64,000 nucleotides of DNA from Xylophilus rhododendri (GTDB lineage: Bacteria > Pseudomonadota > Gammaproteobacteria > Burkholderiales > Burkholderiaceae_C). Below are positions 1 to 7,762 of the stretch, piece after piece. The notes under the pieces were generated by a model. The model saw only the letters and a list, made by a program, of their open reading frames with translations, had not been told where the DNA came from and searched no databases. The position numbers and the translations under genes were made by a program. Where the stretch lies: the NCBI RefSeq assembly GCF_009906855.1, contig NZ_CP047650.1, positions 4,154,001 to 4,218,000 of the forward strand, written 5' to 3'. The first letter of the stretch is position 1. Each line of letters starts with the position of its first letter.

Positions 1-1553
1 GCCGCCTGCTGCAGCCGCCCACGCAGCGCCTGGCCCAGCACTTCGTGGATCACGCCCGGGTCGGCCGGCTTGACCAGGTGGGCGGCGAAGCCGGCGGCGG
101 TGGTGTCGTTGCGGTCGCCGGCGGCGCCGTAGCCGGTCAGGGCCACGACCGGCAGGCGCGGGCTCAGCGCCCGGCCGATCTCCACGCCGCTGCCGTCGGG
201 CAGGCCCAGGTCGGTCAGCACGATGTCGAAGGCCATGCTGTCGGCCGCGCGCAGGGCATCGGCGCAGGTCTCCACATGCACCGGCAGCCAGCCCAGGTCT
301 TCCAGGCAGAGGCTCAGGGTTTCGGCGGCGGCGCGGTTGTCCTCCACCAGCAGCACCCGGCGGCCGGCCTGTTGCGGAATGGTCGCGGCCGGCTTGCCGG
401 TGACGGCGGCGCCGTCGTTGGCGACCAGCGGCAGGCGCAGGATGAAGGTGGCGCCCAGGTCCGGCCCGTCGCTGTGGGCGGTGAGCGTGCCCTCGTGCTG
501 GGCCACCAGGTGGCGCGCGATGGCCAGGCCCAGTCCCAGGCCGCCGAAACGCCGGGCCACGTCGCCGTCGGCCTGTTCGAAGGCTTCGAAGATGCGGCCC
601 AGGGCCTCGGGCTTCATGCCCACGCCCTGGTCGCGGCAGGTGATCACCACGCAGCGCTGGTCGTCGGTGGCGCTGTCCAGGAAGACCTGCGAGCCCGCCG
701 GGCTGAACTTGATCGCGTTGCGCACCAGGTTCGACACCACCTGCTGCAGCCGCGCGTCGTCGCCCACCACCCAGAAGGGCTCGGCGGCACGCTGGTAGAC
801 CAGCTGCACGCCCTTTTGTCGGCTCTGCTCCTGGCTGGTCTCGACCACCTGGCCCAGCACATCGCGCATGTCCACCACGTCGGGCTTGACGCTGAGCTTG
901 CCGGTGGTGATGGCGGAGATGTCCAGCAGGTCGTCGATCAGCCGCGCCTCCAGCGCCACGTTGCGCCGGATGGTGGGCAGCAGCTCGCCGTACTTGGGCG
1001 GCACGGTGGCCACCTTCTCCAGCAGGTGCGAGGCGAAGGACATCGAGGACAGGGGCGTGCGCAGCTCGTGCGAAAGGATGGCGAGGAACCGGTCCTTGGC
1101 CCGGTTGGCCCGCTCGGCCTCTTCCTTGGCGGTGCGCAGGCGGGTCTCGGCATTGCTGCGGGCGGCGCGTTCGGCCACCTCGCGCATGGCGCGTTCCAGC
1201 ACCACCGGCAGGCGCGACAGGCGGCCCTTGCTGACGTAATCGGTGGCGCCGCGCTTGAGCAGCTCCACCGCGTTGTCCTCACCGATCACGCCCGAGACGA
1301 AGATGAAGGGCACGAAGGGCGCCAGCTCGCGCGCCAGGTCCAGCGCCTCGCCGCCGGTGAAGCCGCCGAGTTCGTAGTCCGACAGGATCACGTCGAAGCC
1401 GCCCTGGCGCAGGGCCTCGCCGAAACCCTCGGCCTCGTCCACCACCCGCACGCTGGCGCGCGGATAGGCGGCGTGCAGCTCCTCGGTCAGCAGCTCGGCG
1501 TCGAAGGCCGAATCCTCCAGCAGCAATACCTTCAGGGGCAGTGGCGAGCTCAT
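1..1553 (-). CDS. Hybrid sensor kinase: receiver - HisKA/HATPase - receiver (C-terminus cut by window edge)
   Basis: Signal transduction protein without membrane segments, so probably a cytoplasmic phosphorelay component. An N-terminal receiver (about residues 8-120, phospho-acceptor D59 in ILSDYELGG) is followed by a dimerisation/phospho-acceptor helix with SHELRTPL (H163), a HATPase domain with NLVRNAIKF and GLGLGLAI motifs, and a second receiver with VLTDLGLPDG near the left edge. The frame stays open to base 1, so a few C-terminal residues are missing. The ATG lies 5 bp downstream of the stop of the preceding response regulator, which itself overlaps the phytochrome gene, so the three form one minus-strand operon. 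Very likely a relay partner in bacteriophytochrome signalling; the output is unknown. Confidence 0.9.
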   Translation of the reverse strand, partial: MSSPLPLKVLLLEDSAFDAELLTEELHAAYPRASVRVVDEAEGFGEALRQGGFDVILSDYELGGFTGGEALDLARELAPFVPFIFVSGVIGEDNAVELLKRGATDYVSKGRLSRLPVVLERAMREVAERAARSNAETRLRTAKEEAERANRAKDRFLAILSHELRTPLSSMSFASHLLEKVATVPPKYGELLPTIRRNVALEARLIDDLLDISAITTGKLSVKPDVVDMRDVLGQVVETSQEQSRQKGVQLVYQRAAEPFWVVGDDARLQQVVSNLVRNAIKFSPAGSQVFLDSATDDQRCVVITCRDQGVGMKPEALGRIFEAFEQADGDVARRFGGLGLGLAIARHLVAQHEGTLTAHSDGPDLGATFILRLPLVANDGAAVTGKPAATIPQQAGRRVLLVEDNRAAAETLSLCLEDLGWLPVHVETCADALRAADSMAFDIVLTDLGLPDGSGVEIGRALSPRLPVVALTGYGAAGDRNDTTAAGFAAHLVKPADPGVIHEVLGQALRGRLQQA

Positions 1554-1558
1554 CGGGC

Positions 1559-2023
1559 TCATCCCTGCTCGTAGCTGCGGTTGGCGCGCGAGGAGCCCGG
1601 CGGCGGCTCGTTCAGCACCGCCCAGAAGATGCCCAGGTCGGCGATGGCCGAGACGAACTGCTTGAACTCCACCGGCTTAACCACATAGGCGTTCACGCCG
1701 AGTTCGTAGCTGCGCATCAGGTCGCTCTCCTCCTGCGAGGAGGTCAGCATCACCACCGGGATGCTGCGCAGGGTGGGATGGGCGCGCACGGCTTCCAGCA
1801 CTTCCAGGCCGTTGACCTTGGGCAGCTTCAGGTCGAGCAGGATGACGGCCGGGTTGCCTTCGTCGCGCTCGGCGTAGTCGTTCTCGCGCCGCAGGTAGTC
1901 GAGCGCCTGGGCGCCGTCGCGCAGCACGATGACCTCGTTGGCGAGCTGGCTGCGTTCGAGTGCCAGCAGGGTGAGTTCGAGGTCGCGCGGGTCGTCCTCG
2001 ACCAGGAGAATGGGTTTGATCAT
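1559..2023 (-). CDS. Single-domain response regulator (Rcp1/CheY-like) paired with bacteriophytochrome
   Basis: A 154-residue protein made only of a receiver domain: acidic pocket VEDDPRD near residues 8-14, phospho-acceptor D64 in LLDLKLPKVNG, conserved T/S at MLTSS and lysine in VVKP. It has no DNA-binding output domain, so it probably passes phosphate on or acts by protein contact, like the phytochrome-coupled regulators of the Rcp1 type. Its ATG overlaps the stop of the phytochrome gene by 4 bp (ATGA), indicating translational coupling. The hybrid kinase starts 5 bp after its stop. The family assignment is secure; the partner assignment is inferred from gene order. Confidence 0.92.
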   Translation of the reverse strand: MIKPILLVEDDPRDLELTLLALERSQLANEVIVLRDGAQALDYLRRENDYAERDEGNPAVILLDLKLPKVNGLEVLEAVRAHPTLRSIPVVMLTSSQEESDLMRSYELGVNAYVVKPVEFKQFVSAIADLGIFWAVLNEPPPGSSRANRSYEQG

Positions 2024-4227
2024 GTCCGGTTTTCCGTAGGTGTCTCGGCGGGCGTCTCGCCGCGGGGCGGCAGCACGAAGCCGAAGGTGGCGCCGGCATT
2101 CGGCGTTCCCCGGGCCCAGACGCTGCCGCCGTGCCGTTCCACGATTCTCTTCACATTGGCCAGGCCGATGCCGGTGCCTTCGAAGTCCTCGGTCTTGTGC
2201 AGGCGCTGGAAGACACCGAAGAGCTTGTTGACGTACTGCATCTGGAAGCCGACGCCGTTGTCCTCGACCTCCAGGCCCACGCCGTCCTCGCGCCGCACCG
2301 AGCGTACGGTGATCACGGCGGGCGTGCGTTTCCTGCTGTACTTGACCGCGTTGGCCAGCAGGTTGCGCACGGCCACCTGCAGCAGCACCGGGTCGGCATC
2401 GAGCCGGGGCAGGCCGGCTTCGATATGCCATTCGATGGGGCGGTCGGCTTCCTGGCGCTCGAGTTCGCGCACCAGGCCGTTGACCAGGTCCTGGGTGTTG
2501 AGCGGCCGCACCTTGAGCGCCGAGCGGCCCATGCGCGAGAAGTCGAGCAGGGCATCGACCAGCAGGCCGGCGAAGGCGGCGGCGTCCTTCACATGGCCCA
2601 GGTAGCGGTGGGCGCGCGGGCTCAGCAGCTGGCCCTCGGCCTCCATCACCAAGTCCACATAGCCGGCGATGTGGCGCATCGGCGCGCGCAGGTCGTGCGA
2701 CACGGTGTACGAGAAGGCTTCGAGTTCCTTGTTGACCCGGCCCAGCTCGCCGGCCACGGCGGCCATTTCCTCGGCCCGGCGCAGCACGATGGCGATCAGG
2801 GCTTGGCGCAGTTCGCCGGCGGCACCCACCTCGGCGGGTGTCCAGGACTCGCAGCGGCCGGCGATCTCCTGCGTCCAGCTGCTGAAGGAAAGGCGCGGAT
2901 GCATGCGGCCGGTGGCATCGGTGGCCGATTCCTTGCGCGGGTCGCCGGCCCAGGTGATGGTGCGCACGATCTCCGGCCGGAACCAGAAGATGACATGGCG
3001 GTGCACCCGCGAGATCGACAGCGCCAGCACGCCGGCCGCCACCTCGCGCCAGGGCGCGGCATCCGGGTAGGAGTGGGCCAGCCGGTCGCTTTCGTAGACA
3101 TCCTGGCCCAGGTCCGCCACCCAGGCGGCCAGCGGCAGCAGATCGGCCTCGGGCGGGGTGTCGCCCACGGTCCAGACCTGCTCGTCCAGCACCACCGCGG
3201 CGCCGGTGGCGCGGGCGATGCGCAGCATCAGCGCCGCCTCGCCCAGCAGGCCGCGCAGGGAGGCGTCGGCGTCCGACAGCTGCGCCACCATCTCAAGGGT
3301 GAGCTTGCGCAGCTCCAGGCGCGACTGCACCTCGGCATGCGCCTCCTTGGCCTCGACCTGCATGGACAGCAGCTGGCCCAGGTGGCTGCAGGCAGCACGC
3401 ACATCGGGCGGCAGATAACGCGGATCGTGATCGTGGCAGGAGGCCAGGCCCCAGAGCTTGCCGTCCACCACGATGGACACCGACATCGAGGCCAGCGTGC
3501 CCATGTTGCGCATGTATTCCAGGTGCACCGGCGAGACGCTGCGCAGGTGCGCCAGCGACAGGTCGATGCGTCCCACCTCCAGTCCGCCCTCCGCCATCAG
3601 CGGCACCGCCTGGTAGCGCGCGTCGGGGATCAGTCGGAAGCGGTTGAGCAGGTAGAGATCGCGCGCCTGCAGCGGGATGTCCGAAGCCGGGAAGTGGTGG
3701 CCCCGGTAGCTGTCGTAGCCCTCCGCCAGCGACTCGGCCAGCACCTCGCCATGACCCTCGGCATCGAAGCGGTAGATCAGGCAGCGGCCGAAGCCGGTGA
3801 GCTGGCGCAGTTCTTCGGCGGCGGCATCGAGCAGCTGGGGCACCGAGCGCGCGGATTGCAGCTGGGGCAGCAGGTCGCGCGCCAGGACATAGATCGGCGG
3901 CTCTTCCTCGCTGACCGGTTGCGCCGGCTCGAACTCGACGATGACGGCGTCGTCGCTGCGGTGCGCCCAGGCTTTCCAGGCTGCGCCCGCGATGCGCAAC
4001 TCGCCGGCCGAGACGGCGCTCTGGCCGGCCGGCAGGCTGTGCAGCCGCTGCGGCTCCAGCGCCTGCGCGGCCGCGCGGGCATCGGCCGCATCGATCCAGT
4101 TGCCGCTCCAGGCCTGCAGCGCGAGCGTGCGCCCATGCAGCGCCAGCAGCCGTCCATGCGGCTGAATGGCGCCGGGGACACGGATCGGTTCACGATCACA
4201 GGCGGCGATGTCGGCGATGAGGGTCAT
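2020..4227 (-). CDS. bphP: Bacteriophytochrome histidine kinase (PAS-GAF-PHY-HisKA-HATPase)
   Basis: Red/far-red photoreceptor kinase of 735 residues. The N-terminal PAS carries C10 in ACDREPIRVPGAIQPHG, the position used by bacteriophytochromes to bind biliverdin covalently. The GAF domain has the diagnostic PASDIP motif (residues 180-185) and CHDHDPRY (about 263-269). The PHY domain has the PRLSF tongue motif (443-447). The kinase has SHDLRAP (H510), NLLANAVKY and GTGIGLANV. I chose the ATG at 4227; the frame can be extended to a TTG at 4287, but that adds 20 residues of no family similarity. No heme oxygenase for biliverdin synthesis is visible here; it may lie left of the window. Strong family call. 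Confidence 0.95.
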   Translation of the reverse strand: MTLIADIAACDREPIRVPGAIQPHGRLLALHGRTLALQAWSGNWIDAADARAAAQALEPQRLHSLPAGQSAVSAGELRIAGAAWKAWAHRSDDAVIVEFEPAQPVSEEEPPIYVLARDLLPQLQSARSVPQLLDAAAEELRQLTGFGRCLIYRFDAEGHGEVLAESLAEGYDSYRGHHFPASDIPLQARDLYLLNRFRLIPDARYQAVPLMAEGGLEVGRIDLSLAHLRSVSPVHLEYMRNMGTLASMSVSIVVDGKLWGLASCHDHDPRYLPPDVRAACSHLGQLLSMQVEAKEAHAEVQSRLELRKLTLEMVAQLSDADASLRGLLGEAALMLRIARATGAAVVLDEQVWTVGDTPPEADLLPLAAWVADLGQDVYESDRLAHSYPDAAPWREVAAGVLALSISRVHRHVIFWFRPEIVRTITWAGDPRKESATDATGRMHPRLSFSSWTQEIAGRCESWTPAEVGAAGELRQALIAIVLRRAEEMAAVAGELGRVNKELEAFSYTVSHDLRAPMRHIAGYVDLVMEAEGQLLSPRAHRYLGHVKDAAAFAGLLVDALLDFSRMGRSALKVRPLNTQDLVNGLVRELERQEADRPIEWHIEAGLPRLDADPVLLQVAVRNLLANAVKYSRKRTPAVITVRSVRREDGVGLEVEDNGVGFQMQYVNKLFGVFQRLHKTEDFEGTGIGLANVKRIVERHGGSVWARGTPNAGATFGFVLPPRGETPAETPTENRT

Positions 4228-4337
4228 GGCTGCTGGCAAACCGGCTGCGTTCGCGTCACGCGAGAAGCAGTCCGGTGCTCGGCTCAAAACGCCGATGATG
4301 CCAGTAGTCGGTGACTATCGCTCACGCTGTTACCTGA

Positions 4338-5435
4338 TCAATCCTTCACTTCGTCGGCCAGCGTGGCCATGTCGATCACATAGCGGAAGCGCACCTCGCC
4401 ATCCTCGACCTTGTCGTAGGCGTCGTTGACCTGCTGGATCGGGATGATCTCGATGTCCGGCCCGATGCCGTGTCGGGCGCAGAAATCCAGCACCTCCTGG
4501 GTCTCCGCGATGCTGCCGATCAGCGATCCGGCCACGCTCTTTCGGTGCATGGCCGTCTCCATGTTGTTGATCGGCGCCAGTGGCTCCAGCGCGCCGACCG
4601 CGACCAGGGTCTTGTCGCGCTTGAGCAGTTCGACGAAGGGGTTGACGTTGTGCTTCTGCGGCACCGTCGAGAGGATGAAGTCGAAGCTGGCCTTGAGTGG
4701 GGCCAGCGCTTTCTTGTCGTCCTCCATCACGCCTTCCACGCCCAGGCGCGCGGCCTCGTCGAGTTTCTCGCGGGTGCTGGTGAACACGGTGACCTGCGCG
4801 CCCATGGCCTTGGCAATCTTGGCCGCCATGTGGCCCAGTCCGCCGAAGCCCAGGATGCCGACCTTGTCGCCGGCCTGCACCTTCCAGTGCCTGAGCGGCG
4901 AATAGGTGGTGACACCGGCGCAGAGGATGGGCGCGGCCGCCTCGGGGCGCAGGCCGGCGGGGATCTTCAGCACGAAGTCCTGCTTCACGACCAGGGTGTC
5001 GCTGTAGCCGCCCATGGTGTTGTCGCGGCCGTACATGTTCTCGCCGGTGGGCGCTTTCTTGGCCGGCACCATGGGGCCGTTGTAGGTGGCCAGCCAGCTG
5101 TTGGGGCCTTCGCAGTAGTTCTCGAAGCCGGCCAGGCATGCCGGGCAGCTGCGGCAGCTGTCGATCATGCAGCCCACGCCGACGATGTCGCCCACCGCAT
5201 GGCGGGTGACATTGGCACCGACGCGCGTCACCTTGCCCACCGCCTCATGGCCGGGCATGCAGGGATAGACGGTGTTGGACCATTCGTTCTTCACCTGGTG
5301 CACATCCGAGTGGCAGACGCCGCAATACATCACCGCGATCTCGACCTCGTCGGCACCGGCTTCCTCGCGGTCGAAGTCGAAGAGCTTGAGGCGGCTGAAG
5401 GAATGCTTGGCGGCGTAGCCATGGGACTTGATCAC
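4338..5435 (-). CDS. Zinc-dependent NAD(P)+ alcohol/aldehyde dehydrogenase (YahK/CAD-like MDR)
   Basis: Medium-chain dehydrogenase/reductase that interconverts alcohols and aldehydes with NAD(P). It shows the catalytic zinc ligands C in YCGVCHSD and H in GHE, the four-cysteine structural zinc lobe (CRSCPACLAGFENYC), and the Rossmann GFGGLGHMA motif. The best start is a GTG at 5435, 7 bp after an AAGGA ribosome site; the longer reading frame upstream has no family similarity. That gives 365 residues, slightly long for the family (about 350). It is divergent from the esterase gene at 5668 across 232 bp in which I see no further gene or clear site. The physiological substrate cannot be read from sequence. 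Confidence 0.9.
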   Translation of the reverse strand: MIKSHGYAAKHSFSRLKLFDFDREEAGADEVEIAVMYCGVCHSDVHQVKNEWSNTVYPCMPGHEAVGKVTRVGANVTRHAVGDIVGVGCMIDSCRSCPACLAGFENYCEGPNSWLATYNGPMVPAKKAPTGENMYGRDNTMGGYSDTLVVKQDFVLKIPAGLRPEAAAPILCAGVTTYSPLRHWKVQAGDKVGILGFGGLGHMAAKIAKAMGAQVTVFTSTREKLDEAARLGVEGVMEDDKKALAPLKASFDFILSTVPQKHNVNPFVELLKRDKTLVAVGALEPLAPINNMETAMHRKSVAGSLIGSIAETQEVLDFCARHGIGPDIEIIPIQQVNDAYDKVEDGEVRFRYVIDMATLADEVKD

Positions 5436-5667
5436 GGTGGGTTCCTTTATGCGGAGGCTGCAGAAGCATCGAGCCTCGCGGGCCGCGCGATGTCCCCGCG
5501 TGAGATCAGGCCGACGCCGGGCGTCGGAAGAATCACGCCGCGCACCTATCCGACAGCGCCGCGTAACCCAGGACCACACGGGAACCCTTCGCCGGCTGTC
5601 GCGATGCGGCCCGGAGGTCGCTTCCGATGGAGCCCTTCCAAAAACTCGCGCTACAAAGGTTTCCGCA

Positions 5668-6747
5668 ATGGCCATTCACCACGTTTCCCGCCGCTCCTTC
5701 CAGGTTACCGCCACCGCACTCGCCGCATTGGGCGCCGCCCTGACCGTCGGCATGGCCCACGCCCAGACCGCACCCGCCATGCCCGATGCCGACATGAAGA
5801 TGGTGCTCGACGCCCAGGCCAGCCTGAAAGGCAAGCCGATCGAGACCCTGACCCCGGCCGAGGCCCGCAAGCAGCCCACCGTGACCGATGGCGTGAACCG
5901 GGTGCTCAAGGCCGAGAACCAGTCGATCAAGCCGCAGGTGCTGGTGCCGGGCGTCTCCAGCAAGGACATCATGATTCCCGGCGCCGCCGGCCAGCTGCCC
6001 GCCCGTGTCTTCACGCCCGCCGGCCGCGGCCCCTTCCCGGTGGTGGTGTACTTCCACGGCGGCGGCTGGGTGATCGCCGACAAGCAGGTCTATGACGGCG
6101 GTGCCCGCACGCTGGCCAAGAACACCAAGGCGGTGGTCGTGTCGGTGGACTACCGCCGCGCGCCCGAAGCCAAGTTCCCGGCCCAGTGGGACGACGCCCT
6201 GGCCGCCTACAAGTGGACCGCCGCGAACGCGGTCCAGCTCAAGGGCGACCCCACCCGCCTGGCCCTGGCCGGCGAGAGCGCCGGCGGCAATCTGGCAGTG
6301 GCCACCGCGATCGCCGCGCGCGACGCCGGCCTGCCCAAGCCCGCCATCGTGTTGTCGGTCTACCCGGTGGCGCAGACCAGCACCGACACGGCTTCGTACA
6401 ACACCTACGCCGATGCCAAGCCGCTGAACCGGCCGATGATCAAGTGGTTCGTCGACAACCTGACCAACTCGCCGGCCGACCTGAAGGATCCGCGCCTGCA
6501 GCTGATCGACGCCAACCTGGCCGGCCTGCCGCCGGTGGTCATCATCAACGCGCAGATCGACCCGCTGCTGGACGACGGCTCGCTGTTGGAGACCGCGCTG
6601 CGCAAGGCCAATGTGCCGGTCGAACGCAAGGTCTACGACGGCGCGACGCACGAGTTCTTCGGCACCGCCGCCGTGGTGCAGAAGGCGCGCGACGCCCAGG
6701 CCTTCGCGGCCGATCGCATGAAGGCGGCCTTCGGCACTGGCATGTAA
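5668..6747 (+). CDS. Tat-exported alpha/beta hydrolase, hormone-sensitive-lipase-type esterase
   Basis: Carboxylic ester hydrolase of 359 residues. The N-terminus has a twin-arginine signal (SRRSFQ followed by a hydrophobic stretch and AHA-Q cleavage site), so it should be exported folded to the periplasm. The hydrolase core has the oxyanion-hole HGGGW motif, nucleophile motif GESAGG, an acidic residue near DPLLDDG and the histidine in GATHEF, all as in the family that includes acetyl esterases and hormone-sensitive lipase. The frame is open far upstream, but the ATG at 5668 starts the signal peptide. Stands alone; natural substrate unknown. Confidence 0.9.
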   Translation: MAIHHVSRRSFQVTATALAALGAALTVGMAHAQTAPAMPDADMKMVLDAQASLKGKPIETLTPAEARKQPTVTDGVNRVLKAENQSIKPQVLVPGVSSKDIMIPGAAGQLPARVFTPAGRGPFPVVVYFHGGGWVIADKQVYDGGARTLAKNTKAVVVSVDYRRAPEAKFPAQWDDALAAYKWTAANAVQLKGDPTRLALAGESAGGNLAVATAIAARDAGLPKPAIVLSVYPVAQTSTDTASYNTYADAKPLNRPMIKWFVDNLTNSPADLKDPRLQLIDANLAGLPPVVIINAQIDPLLDDGSLLETALRKANVPVERKVYDGATHEFFGTAAVVQKARDAQAFAADRMKAAFGTGM

Positions 6748-6789
6748 ACCGCGCCACGGCCTGCCGCGCGGGGCCCTACACTGCGCGGC

Positions 6790-7263
6790 ATGCGAGCCCT
6801 CACCCAGCTGGCCGCCTGCAGCCTGATCCTGCTGCTGGCGGCCTGTTCCTCCGCACCGCGCCACCGGCCGCCCATCGTCTACCCCGAGCTGAGCCAGGAG
6901 CAGTCGGCCGACATCGCGGTGCATGCGCTGGGCCTGGTCGGCACGCCTTATCGCTACGGCGGCAATACGCCCGAAGGCGGCTTCGATTGCAGCGGCTTGA
7001 TCGGCTATGTCTATCGCCTGCGGGCCGGCATCGCGCCGCCGCGCACCACCGCCGAGCTGGGCGACTTCGGGCATTCGGTGGGTGCCGGCGAGCTGCGCAC
7101 CGGAGACCTGGTGATCTTCGGCCGCTTCCGGCCCACCCATGCAGGCATCTATGTGGGCGACGGCCGCTTCGTGCATGCACCGTCCACCGGCGGCGAGGTT
7201 CGGCTGGACCGGCTGTCCTCGGCGTACTGGTCGCGCCAGCCGGTGGCGTTCCGGCGACCTTGA
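6790..7263 (+). CDS. NlpC/P60-family murein endopeptidase lipoprotein
   Basis: Cell-wall peptidase of 157 residues, predicted to cut peptide cross-bridges of murein. The N-terminus is a lipoprotein signal with lipobox LLAAC, so the mature protein is anchored in the outer membrane. The catalytic cysteine sits in GGFDCSGLIGYVY and the histidine in THAGIYVGDGRFVHAP, the usual C40 family arrangement. It starts 42 bp after the esterase stop and could be co-transcribed with it, although the two share no evident function. Length is typical for short NlpC lipoproteins (Spr-like). Confidence 0.92.
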   Translation: MRALTQLAACSLILLLAACSSAPRHRPPIVYPELSQEQSADIAVHALGLVGTPYRYGGNTPEGGFDCSGLIGYVYRLRAGIAPPRTTAELGDFGHSVGAGELRTGDLVIFGRFRPTHAGIYVGDGRFVHAPSTGGEVRLDRLSSAYWSRQPVAFRRP

Positions 7264-7363
7264 CGGGCTTGGCCTACGCCAGCTGTCGCCGACTGCCCGT
7301 TTCGCAGGCGCCGCATCCGGGCAGATTGGCTGCATGCCCCGCCGGGCTTCCAGGAGCCGACCC

Positions 7364-7669
7364 ATGCCAGCACAGTCCATCGCCATTGCCGCCATCGCCA
7401 TCCTGACCACGACCCTTTCCTGGGCCGCGATGGCCCAGCCGGCCAGCACGCCTATCGTGCCCGGCACGGAAGGCGCGCCGGGCGCCCGGCCGGCCAACAC
7501 CACCTCCGCGCCACTCGACAGCGAAGGCGCCGGCAAGCCCGCCAAGGTCAGGCCGACCCGCCGGCCCACCGATCCCGCCACGGCAATGGAAACCACCGCG
7601 CCGGTCAGCCGCAGCGGCGATGTGCCGCGCCCGGCGCCTGCTCTTGCGCCTGAGTGCCCCAGGCCCTGA
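7364..7669 (+). CDS. Small secreted proline/threonine-rich protein, unknown function
   Basis: A 101-residue protein I do not recognise. An AGGAG ribosome site at 7352-7356 lies 7 bp before the ATG. Residues 1-24 look like a Sec signal peptide ending at AMA-Q. The remainder is rich in Pro, Ala, Thr and Gly with no hydrophobic core, so the mature protein is probably disordered in the periplasm or outside. No cysteines form an obvious lipobox. It lies between the NlpC lipoprotein and the first PIP-box gene and ends 27 bp before that box. Coding status rests on the start signals and signal peptide. Confidence 0.6.
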   Translation: MPAQSIAIAAIAILTTTLSWAAMAQPASTPIVPGTEGAPGARPANTTSAPLDSEGAGKPAKVRPTRRPTDPATAMETTAPVSRSGDVPRPAPALAPECPRP

Positions 7670-7695
7670 CCCTGGGTGGTGCAGCCCAAGCGGCG

Positions 7696-7720
7696 TTCGC
7701 CAGTGCGGACATCGTTTCGC
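7696..7720 (+). promoter_or_regulatory. PIP box 1 (TTCGC-N15-TTCGC), HrpX/HrpB-type operator
   Basis: Perfect plant-inducible-promoter box: TTCGC at 7696-7700 and TTCGC at 7716-7720 separated by 15 bp. The hexamer AAGAAT (7751-7756) begins after a 30 bp gap, matching the described box-to-minus-10 distance of 30-32 bp; the usual -10 is YANNNT, so the first base departs. The start codon of the metallopeptidase gene is only 6 bp beyond. Confidence 0.75.
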
Positions 7721-7762
7721 AGCCGGCGGCGATGACGGGCGCGCCATCCCAAGAATGGGCGG

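Noticed and set aside
45-1574. Long plus-strand open frame of about 500 codons opposite the hybrid kinase
   Set aside because: Ala/Gly/His/Gln-rich translation with no family signal; it is the antisense shadow of a high-GC kinase gene with clear motifs on the other strand. The same applies to long frames at 2131-4314, 26241-28136, 54272-56305 and 59541-62144.
4228-4287. Longer BphP starting from TTG at 4287
   Set aside because: The extra 20 residues lack similarity to phytochromes and there is an ATG at 4227 placed correctly before the chromophore cysteine.
5436-5667. PIP-like or operator site in the dehydrogenase-esterase gap
   Set aside because: A single TTCGC occurs near 5587 without a partner at the right spacing, and no other repeated word stands out.
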